A stretch of DNA of 64,000 nt from Eustoma russellianum (taxonomy: Eukaryota > Streptophyta > Magnoliopsida > Gentianales > Gentianaceae). The stretch is from contig AP025067.1 in assembly GCA_036186865.1 (NCBI GenBank), positions 21,672,106 through 21,736,105 of the forward strand, read 5' to 3'. The position numbers and the translations under genes are program-made. The notes below the pieces were generated by a model. It searched no databases and was not told the DNA's origin. It saw nothing but the letters and a program-made list of their open reading frames with translations. Of this stretch, positions 56,344 through 64,000 are shown in pieces; positions within the stretch are counted from its first letter, which is position 1; every line of letters starts with the position of its first letter.

Positions 56344-57064
56344 TGATGATGATGCCTCATGGTAGCGCATCACCAACCGTGAGCTCCATAGTGGAGGAAG
56401 AAGAAGTTTTCTTAAGCTGAAAAGTGAGACAACTTCAAGGATTTCCAAAGGTGAGATTTTCTTTAAGATTGAAGATAGCATTCTAAGCATACATCTTCCA
56501 AAATAACTCACTCTTCCCCAATCTTGAGCCCTTAGGCCGTGAGTCTCACAAAAGGGAAAAAAGAGGAATCTTTTTCCATCTTAGGCTAAGATTCAAGGAA
56601 AAAGGCAAGTATTCTCCTTAGCTTTTTCATATATATCAAAAATGAGTCATTTATGTTCATATCCAACCTTGGATCATGCATGCGTAGCTTCAAATGATAT
56701 TCTCACTATAAACATGAAGAAAATATGTTTGCATGCCATTCATATGTTGATCTTGGTGTGATTTGAACTTATGTGCTCAATTATGATTATGATGATACAT
56801 AAAAGTGTCTTGCATCTCAAACTTAAGGTAGATGTAAGCCTCATATGTGTTTGCATGTGAAATCATCATGATCATCATCATAATTATAGCCTCCATCTTC
56901 ATCTTTGTGATAGTTACCAACATGCATGAGCTTGAATGTGTTCGAGTGTGTGCATGGTCATGAAATAAGGTGTCTAAACTATGTATGTTGATATGTTGAA
57001 TGGAAAATTGGAGCGTGTGGGGGTGTACAACCCCATGGACATGTAGCTAAATGATGCATACACA
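56344..57064. other. Non-coding stretch, unassigned
   Basis: No ORF or repeat match inside the window. AT-rich, with ATGATGATGATG-like runs. It may be low-copy DNA or an old relic. Confidence 0.3.
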
Positions 57065-58126
57065 TGTGCAAGACGTTATAGGTGTGTCTTAGTTAGATTG
57101 CACTTCATGCATTGCATTTTGTGTGTTTTAATTAGTTTCATGTTATTGTTTTTCATACACTTCTAGCTCGATCATTGTTGTCTTTTGTTGGCTTTGTAGG
57201 GGTGCTAGAGGTGCTAAAATTTGTGTACAAACAAGAGTAAGCTCAAGACAATGTGTTGCTGAAAAGTGCTGAAAACTACGTGGACTTTGTAGACGCATAA
57301 CTCAGTCATGAAAACTCCAAATTGGGTCATTCAAAAGCCAAAAGTCAAGTCCAGGACGTGAACTAAAGGTTCGTCTTCAAATTTGACTTGCATCCATGGG
57401 AAAAAGGCCAGTCAACCGAGGGCACCATTTCTGCCTGAAATCCAGCCACCTCAAAATTGCTTGAATTTTGTGGGTGAGTAACTCAGTCATGAAAACTCCA
57501 ACTTGGGTCATTCAAAAGCCAAACGTCAAGGTCAAGGCGTTAACTAAATTTCTCAAGAACGACACTTCTTCAAATTCGACTTGCATTTGCAGAAAAAACC
57601 CAGTCAACCGAGGACACCATTTCTACCTAAAATCCAGCCTTTTGTGTAACTCTTGGAATTTGAATTCTTTAACCTCCCTTAAAGATTTCAGGTTTTTAGC
57701 CAGGTCATAAGACTAGAATTGATGCTTTTTATTGCACCCTTTGACTTGGATAGGTGTTAGAATCAAGATTTAGTCTTATTTAACTTGTAAAACCATTGCA
57801 AAAAGAATTCAGCTTTTGTCTTTGAATGAAAAACGTTTTTTTGCTTTGAGAAGCTGCCTTTTTTTTTCTTGATTTCTCACTAAAAATCAAGTCTAAAAAC
57901 CTTCAAAGTTTGAGCATGCTTGAGGGTGATTGCCAAGACAAGATGAATGCTGCCTAGGAGGGTGTTTATCATTTGCCTAGTCCACACCATTCTTCAAGGC
58001 TTGGTTGCTCAAGTCAGCCGATTCTAAGACATTGGAAGCAAGGAAGAGCTTGGCCCCTTTGTGCCTAACCCATTGTTGGAGGAGAAGCTTGGATAAAAGA
58101 GTGGTATCCTACTTGTGCTTGCATCA
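57065..58126 (+). repeat. Family G LTR (5' LTR of element G2)
   Basis: 1062 bp, TGTGCAAGACG...TTGCATCA, with the two-unit internal duplication (about 57262-57640) and U5 block (GCCTAGGAGGGTG near 57951). It is followed by a primer site, so it is a 5' LTR. Confidence 0.8.
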
Positions 58127-58129
58127 ATT

Positions 58130-58141
58130 TGGTATCCGAGC
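58130..58141 (+). other. Primer binding site of G2
   Basis: TGGTATCCGAGC three bases after the LTR. It differs by one base (A to C) from the usual TGGTATCAGAGC. Confidence 0.75.
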
Positions 58142-59211
58142 AAGGTCACTCTTTCATCCTTCATCATTTTGTTTTTCTGTCATTCTTGTAGTCACCACCA
58201 ATCTGATTTCTCACCACCATTCCTTCGTCATCCAAACGTTGTTTCATCCCTTTTGTATGAAAAAGTATAGCCTTGGTATCACATGAAAAAATGTGAAGCT
58301 AAGTTTGGAAACAAAAGAATTCATCTTTTATAGCCAACCCACCATACATATTCAATCATTTCTCAACTTGTTCAATATATTCCTAAAACTGATTTTCCAT
58401 TAAAATTGCTATCAAAGTTCTTATACTTGCTTAACAAAATTGAACATTTAGGGACTTTGCATCATAGTATATTTCAGCCTCACAAAATACAAGTCATATC
58501 CATACAAAGCCACCTAGTCTACAATTAATCTTGTTGTCATCGAAGCTATTAGTTACTTGTGGTCTTTGTGCATATTTTATTCCAATTGTGACTGAATATT
58601 TTCTATCAATTGGTTGTTCTTGTGTGAAATTGTTACACCTTGCGAACCTGTTCTACCCAAGAGGTCCAAATCTAAATCCCCACACCCCATAGCCTTCAAA
58701 CACCCTTTCCCACACATCCAAAACGCCCTCAACTACCCATTATAACCCAAATATACTGCTCAAAACATTCTCATAAGCCCCAACTATTCAGAATCCCCAA
58801 GATAGCCTGAAAACCAGAAACTCGAAACCCTACATTCCTAAATTCTTTCCAAACCTGCCAAAATACAAAAAATATCCTACCCCAAGGCATTTTGCTCCAT
58901 TTGAACACTAAAACAAGCAAAGGGAGTGTCTTGAGTGGGCCGCACAAAAACAAGTTCAAGACAGCCTCGTGAAGTTACAATTCTGCCCTTAGACAAAAAA
59001 AGGAAAAGAAAAAAAAGGACATACTATACACAGCAAGAAAAGGAAGAAAAAAGTCATAAAATGGAAAGAAAAGTGGAGAAATAGAAGGGCCAAGAAAGTA
59101 CATCTCATTAGACTCAATTTGTGCAAATAAGAGAATTTACTTGCTTTACTTGGTGCCATACTTTTTACACTTTTAAGACTAATTTTCCAGCCTTAAAATA
59201 ACCCCACATAC
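58142..59211 (+). other. G2 leader, first part
   Basis: Untranslated, with TTGTTGTCATCGAAGC (near 58533), AGTGGGCCGCACAAAA (58934) and CTGCCCTTAGACAAAAAA (58983). It continues at 60654 after the B solo LTR. Confidence 0.65.
59207..59211. other. Target-site duplication of B solo LTR, left
   Basis: CATAC, repeated at 60649-60653. Confidence 0.85.
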
Positions 59212-60648
59212 TGATGAGCCCCAGCCAAGCCAAGAAGAACCAACCGCAGCGGGAGGTAAGCCAATGCAAGACAAAGGCCCTATAACAAGAAGCATGGCCA
59301 AGAAATTGATGCATGAAGTTGGAACCTTCCTTTACAAGCATGTTGAGGATGAACCAAGTCAAGATAGCCTACATTGGATCCATTTTCTACAAGCTTTAAC
59401 TTAGTTTTTGAATCATGTTCTAATATGTTAGTTAGTCTTGTGTGTATTGTTCATATTGTTGAGTGCTTAGCTTCCTTTCCTTTATAAATTGTTGTAAACT
59501 AACCAAGACATGTCCTAGTATGTTGCATATGTTATTTGGTGTGTGTTTGAGTTGTTTTTAGGTCAAGGAAGAATGATTGAACAAATTCCAAACGTTCAAA
59601 CACCAAGTTGAGTTGAAAGGGCAAGCTGGCAGGATACCACCTTCTTAGTATTTCAGACATATCACACCAACCATAACTCCAATTGACGTGATTCAAGTTG
59701 GAGGTGAACTCTAAGAGGATAAGCTACAATTTTGACGTTCAGCACTTTCCCAAAAAAGGTCTGTATCAAGCTACACAATCGTTGAAACAAGCTGGCTGCT
59801 TAATCACTGCTTCCAAAGGTCCACATCTGCAAGCAGGTCAACTTCAAACGGGCATAACTCACTCATCCCAGACCCAAATGACATCATTATGGTGTCTAAA
59901 CACATCTACAGAGATGTATCTACAATTCTTATTTGAAGTAGAAGAGCTAATTCGGACTAGAAGGTTATGTTATAATTCAAAAACAGAAAACTGCTCAAAA
60001 CTGGACAAATTTCAGTTTCTTGACTTTTCAATCAGCCTTTTCAACCAATCAGCTGCAAAGGGCCACTCCAACTCATCAAGGACGTCCTATATAATATTCA
60101 AAAGCAAGGATAAGCTGGTCCAATCAAAAAATCAAAGACAAAATCAACTTGCAACAAAAAGGAGTATTTCTGCTGAGAATCACTTTCCAAGAACAATCAT
60201 TTTTCCTTGTTTTTAGCTTGTCTAAATTTCCTTCTTTGCTCCTATTGGACCATGTACATATGTATCTTCATTTAGAAGTTTAGCTTAGCTTATTTAAGGT
60301 AGAAAAAACGTTGGTAAGACTCAGATTTTCAGAATACAAAAAACAATAACTTTGCTCCCAAAAAAAAACTGTTTTCAGTTTTTATCTTGAATCTTTGATT
60401 CCCTTCAAGAAACCTGAACTAATTCTTGATTGTATCACTTCATATGCTTGGTATGGATATTGTTTGGGAGGGTTTAAGGCTTGCTCACTCTAGGTGAAGT
60501 CATTTGCTGAAGAGTTCATCTACTTGGCTGAAATCTGGACAGGTTGAAGTGTTTGGTGTTCCATGAATGTTTTGCACCTTCCTTCTTGGTTCCAGCTGGT
60601 TTGTTGAGTTGAAGAAAGGTCCTACAATAGCTGAGTGTTTGTGCATCA
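59212..60648 (+). repeat. Family B solo LTR
   Basis: 1437 bp, TGATGAGCCCC...GTGCATCA, flanked by CATAC on both sides with no primer site or purine tract. This is the product of recombination between the two LTRs of one insertion. The U3 start encodes G-P-I-T-R-S-M-A-K-K-L-M-H-E-V-G-T-F-L-Y, then H-W-I-H-F-L-Q-A-L-T and a stop, the best-kept copy of the B tail. Confidence 0.88.
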
Positions 60649-60653
60649 CATAC
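60649..60653. other. Target-site duplication of B solo LTR, right
   Basis: CATAC, pair of 59207-59211. Confidence 0.85.
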
Positions 60654-60732
60654 ACTACAAAAGAACTTGAACATTCTGATTATAGCTAACATTGAGTACA
60701 ACTGTGAATTTGTGTGCATAAAGCCTAAATTA

Positions 60733-60761
60733 ACTAAAGATTGCCCAGGGCAACCCTTAGT
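60733..60761 (+). promoter_or_regulatory. Conserved leader hairpin, copy 7
   Basis: Arm ACTAAAGATTGCC, loop CAG, arm GGCAACCCTTAGT. The arms are identical to N although the surrounding leader is from another family. Confidence 0.7.
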
Positions 60762-61276
60762 GATTCTTTGTTTCATCCTTGTACATCACTTTTGGTCTCA
60801 ATATATCTTTGATTTATAGTTATTTTGTTCAAGCTTGTGTGACCTTTTTTTTGGAGTTGGTTGGAAGACGATTGTGCTAAATTTGAATTTTTTGGACTGT
60901 TTTGGTGAAACCAAATTGCAACTGTTTTGAGACTGATTTTGGATCGTTTGTGTGGGATGTTTTTTGCATATTGGGACATATATTGGATGATTGGGAGATT
61001 CAAAAAGGACCTGAATTGAGCATCGAAACCATTGGCTCAAAAACAAAGTTGTTTTGTACTGATTTATCCATATTGGCCATCACCTCTCAGTTGTTGCTTG
61101 TTTTGATTGTTTTTCGCCCAAGATTGGTCAAGTAACAAAGTACAAGTGAGTGAGAAAGAAAGGAAAGTAATCGAGACAACAAACACATACAAACACAAGC
61201 TGATTTTAACTAACCATCTTTGCAAAAATTTGTTTAGTGTTTTGATTTTTGGGCTCACAATGTTTTTTTCTACCAT

Positions 61277-61692
61277 TTGGGGAGTCATGATCGATACCAT
61301 GACTTTGAAGAGATAGATAAGCGCATGCACAACTTTGAAGTGACAAGTGCCCGGTGGGTAAGCAATTATCGTAAAGAGGTACCATTGTATAAAACTTTTC
61401 CTCAAGATGAACGAAGTGTTCGAGCATGCTACAACTATGTGTTTGATGATTATTATTATGCTAACAGTAAGGAACGTGAGAAATTAAGATTGATTAGATT
61501 CTATGCTGGTTCACACAAGGAAATTACTGATTGCATGACAAGTGAATACTTTCCATCTCTTAGTGCTATGTAAGAGAAAGCATTGTCTTTAGAATCTAAA
61601 TTGAATTTTAAAGAGATGCGTAACACGCTGTGTAGAATGCAATCTCGTTGTGAATACTTGAATGAAACGATGTTAGAGTTCCAATCTATGTT
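61277..61692 (+). pseudogene. Short gag relic of G2
   Basis: The frame from about 61277 reads D-R-Y-H-D-F-E-E-I-D-K-R-M-H-N-F-E-V, then K-T-F-P-Q-D-E-R-S-V-R-A-C-Y-N-Y-V and K-L-R-L-I-R-F-Y-A-G-S-H-K-E-I. The last part is parallel to the gag motif L-R-F-F-A-G-L-N-R-D-I in the relic at 10203. TAA at 61571-61573 interrupts it; the frame continues (E-K-A-L-S-L-E-S-K-L-N-F-K) to 61692, where an F LTR begins. No ATG opens it. It resembles no pol domain; I infer a gag-only non-autonomous family. Confidence 0.55.
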
Positions 61693-62853
61693 TGATGCAG
61701 TCCAAGGTGTGCAAAATACAAGACAAAGTTTGTCTTAGTCTTAGGTTGCATTCCATGCATCACTTTTCATGCATATAGGCATCTTTCAATAAAATAAACA
61801 AATGTATGTCTTGTTTTCTTGGGATCCTTGCTTCCTTGTGTTTGTTTTGTAGGTAAATTAGTTACATGAAATTTCCAAGCCAAATGGAAGCTCAAAAGGG
61901 CATTATAGGCGTGTGCTTCAAAAAGAGAGACAAAAGGAAATATCAAGAATTGTTATTCATCAAAAGGTTCCCCTAACATTCGGCCAAAAGGCCCTATTTA
62001 TAGACTAGAAAACGTGCTCCTCAAGCCTTAGAATGACTAGAAATTATTTCAAATAATGCTAGCTACCAAATGTTTAAATTTAAAATCTGGTTGAAAATCA
62101 AACCAAGATAAATTCTAGCTAAAAATTGAATTTGCTTGTAGAATGCCAACTTCTCTCTTCCAGCCGTGTATGATGACTAAATGGACGTGTTGAGACCTGA
62201 TTTGATGATGATAAAGTGGTTGGATTTGAATTCAAAGGTTGGTTCAAATTTGAATTCAAATTGAGTTTGAATTTGAATTCAAATTTGGGTTTAACTTTGA
62301 ATTGTGATCTCATCTCCTTCTTGCTTCAAGAATGGCGTGTAGATGGCTTCAAGGTGGCTAAGATGTTGAATTCAAATGTTGGTTGAAGTTTGAATTCAAA
62401 TTGAGTTTGAATTTGAATTCAAATTTGGGTTCAACTTTGAATCGTAGACTCATCTTCCGCTTAACCTCCAAGATGGCGTGTGGAATGGACCAAGATAAGG
62501 CTGAGAATTTCTTGAAATATAAATCTCAAATTGGTTGAAACTTGAATTCAAATAATGGTTGAATTTAAATTCAAGTTTGTCTTCAAGTTTGAATGCGATT
62601 TAATCTCCAAAACCTAAGTTAAGATCCTTCAAAGTTGAGCATTTTGAAGGTGTTGCCATTGCTAAAAGGTGTCGTCCAGGAGGGCCATATTGGTTTGCCT
62701 GATCAACGACCATCTTGAAGTGTTGGTCTTGCTAATTTGATCCACACGTTTTATCACTAAGGAAGCAAGGAGAAGTCTTCTTCCTTGTGCCTAACCCTTT
62801 GCGAAGGATGTCTGGAAGGTGGAATTGTTGGAGCCCACGTTGTGCACGCATCA
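61693..62853 (+). repeat. F2 left LTR with internal inversion
   Basis: Forward at 61693-61936 (to GACAAAAGG), reversed at about 61937-62608, forward again from AACCTAAGTTAAGATCC to GCACGCATCA. The reversed part puts its TATA box on the minus strand (TATTTATA near 61995 on +), pointing away from U5. Confidence 0.75.
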
Positions 62854-62856
62854 AAT

Positions 62857-62868
62857 TGGTATCAGAGA
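62857..62868 (+). other. Primer binding site of F2
   Basis: TGGTATCAGAGA three bases after the left LTR; the sequence then joins reverse LTR at AGGTT. Confidence 0.8.
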
Positions 62869-62869
62869 C

Positions 62870-63882
62870 AGGTTCCCCTAACATTCGGCCAAAGGCCCTA
62901 TTTATAGACTAGAAAACGTGCTCCTCAAGCCTTAGAATGGCTAGAAATTATTTCAAATAATGCTAGCTACCAAATGTTTAAATTTAAAATCTGGTTGAAA
63001 ATCAAACCAAGATAAATTCTAGCTAAAACTTGAATTTGCTTGTGGAATGCCAACTTCTCTCTTCCAGCCGTGTATGATGACTAAATGGAGGTGTTTGAGA
63101 CCTGATTTGATGATGATAAAGTGGTTGGATTTGAATTCAAAGGTTGGTTCAAATTTGAATTCGAATTGAGTTTGAATTTGAACTCAAATTTAGGTTTAAC
63201 TTTGAATTGTGATCTCATCTCCTTCTTGCTTCAAGAATGGCGTGTAGATGGCTTCAAGGTGGCTATGATGTTGAATTCAAACGTGGTTGAAGTTTGAATT
63301 CAAATTGAGTTTGAATTTGAATTCAAATTTGGGTTCAACTTTGAATCGTAGACTCATCTTCCTCTTAACCTCCAAGATGGCGTGTGGAATGGACCAAGAT
63401 AAGGCTGAGAATTTCTTGAAATATAAATCTCAAATTGGTTGAAACTTGAATTCAAATAATGGTTGAATTTAAATTCAAGTTTGTCTTCAACTTTGAATGC
63501 GATTTAATCTCCATCTTTGAACTTCAAGTTGGGCGCCACTATGGAGATAATTTGAGCTGGATTTTGAAAATGGAATTCCATCTTGGACACATTTGAATTT
63601 GTCCTTTGTGGAGACAAACATTCTTCTCAAGACAACATTCCTTTTGTCTCTCTTTTGAAGCACACGCCTATAATGCCCTTTGAGCTTCCATTTGGCTTGG
63701 AAATTTCATGTAACTAATTTACCTACAAAACAAACACAAGGAAGCAAGAATCCCAAGAAAACAAGACATATATTTGTTTATTTTATTGAAAGATGCCTAT
63801 ATGCATGAAAAGTGATGCATGGAATGCAACCTAAGACTATGACAAACTTTGTTTTGTATTTTGCACACCTTGGACCGCGTCA
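62870..63882 (-). repeat. F2 right LTR part, reverse
   Basis: U3 portion of an F LTR on the minus strand, ending at its terminus. 62870-63512 repeats 61965-62608 in direct orientation with a few percent difference. It contains TTTGAATTCAAA-rich U3 (63120-63480). Confidence 0.8.
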
Positions 63883-64000
63883 CCGTTAGTGGCTAGGATG
63901 AAAGTAGCCGTTGGCTACTCTTGTATAAATAGGGGATTACTGTGTACATATTAATCTAATCTGAAATCCTTTGATTTCAGTCCTCTGCTTCCTATTTCTT
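63883..64000 (+). repeat. Possible end of another LTR (copia-like?)
   Basis: TATAAATAGGGG at 63933-63944 in a context (CTACTCTTGTATAAATAG, TGTACATATTAATC) like plant copia LTRs. It is cut by the window edge, so the family is a guess. Confidence 0.35.

Larger units (their letters stand above)
61693..63882. mobile_element. Second family F structure (F2) with inverted LTR parts
   Basis: A forward LTR (61693-62853) is followed by a primer site (62857-62868) and then, with no leader, an F LTR in reverse orientation (62870-63882). Both outer ends are U3 termini (TGATGCAG at 61693; TGACGCGG on the minus strand at 63882). The middle of the left LTR is inverted. The flanks ATGTT and CCGTT do not form a duplication. 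No coding sequence. Confidence 0.7.

Overview
The window looks like plant nuclear DNA from a repeat-rich heterochromatic or pericentromeric region, made almost entirely of nested and broken LTR retrotransposons. The evidence is: TG...CA long terminal repeats, initiator-methionine tRNA primer sites (TGGTATCAGAG), purine tracts before 3' LTRs, Ty3/Gypsy-order pol (protease, RT, RNase H, integrase), 5-bp target duplications, plant-type TATAAATA promoters and AT-rich composition. I found no convincing host protein gene, rRNA, tRNA gene or CRISPR array. The species cannot be told from the sequence; a flowering plant is most likely.

I use working family letters. A, C, N and O are close relatives with LTRs beginning TGATGAGGATC; C and N share an 18-bp duplication at the LTR start. 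D is a sister family with a shorter LTR. B, F and G are families seen mainly as LTRs, leaders and short gag relics. The whole set shares leader and U5 motifs.

Layout. 1-4249: minus-strand F and G LTR pieces and a miniature F element with an inverted LTR fragment inside. 4250-8650: old unassigned repeat, a collapsed G element and a gag relic with a zinc knuckle. 8651-12919: two G-type leaders in opposite orientation and a gag-only relic. 12920-21066: B LTRs followed by degenerate element A. 21067-29022: minus-strand element C, inserted in the 3' LTR of A and cut off at its right end. 29032-55853: element O, a non-autonomous element whose pol is replaced by an unrecognised ORF. O is split by D (minus strand, 31823-40426, TSD TTATC) in its leader and by N (41121-52515, TSD CTTCT) in its gag. 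55859-56343: inverted B LTR fragment. 57065-61692: G element with leader and short gag, carrying a B solo LTR (59212-60648, TSD CATAC). 61693-63882: a second F structure with inverted LTR parts. 63883-64000: probably a different, possibly copia-type, LTR.

The order of events can be read from the nesting: O inserted first, D and N later. By eye, LTR divergence agrees (O pair most different; D and N pairs under about 1%). Every gag-pol here carries stops, frameshifts or deletions. N is closest to intact, with two 1-base coding losses, one 24-bp in-frame loss and a shift at its 3' end. If any of these move they probably rely on proteins from copies elsewhere. The most unusual items are the O-element ORF, a 29-nt hairpin at the same leader position in seven copies from several families, the three-LTR structure of N, and the inverted-LTR F elements.
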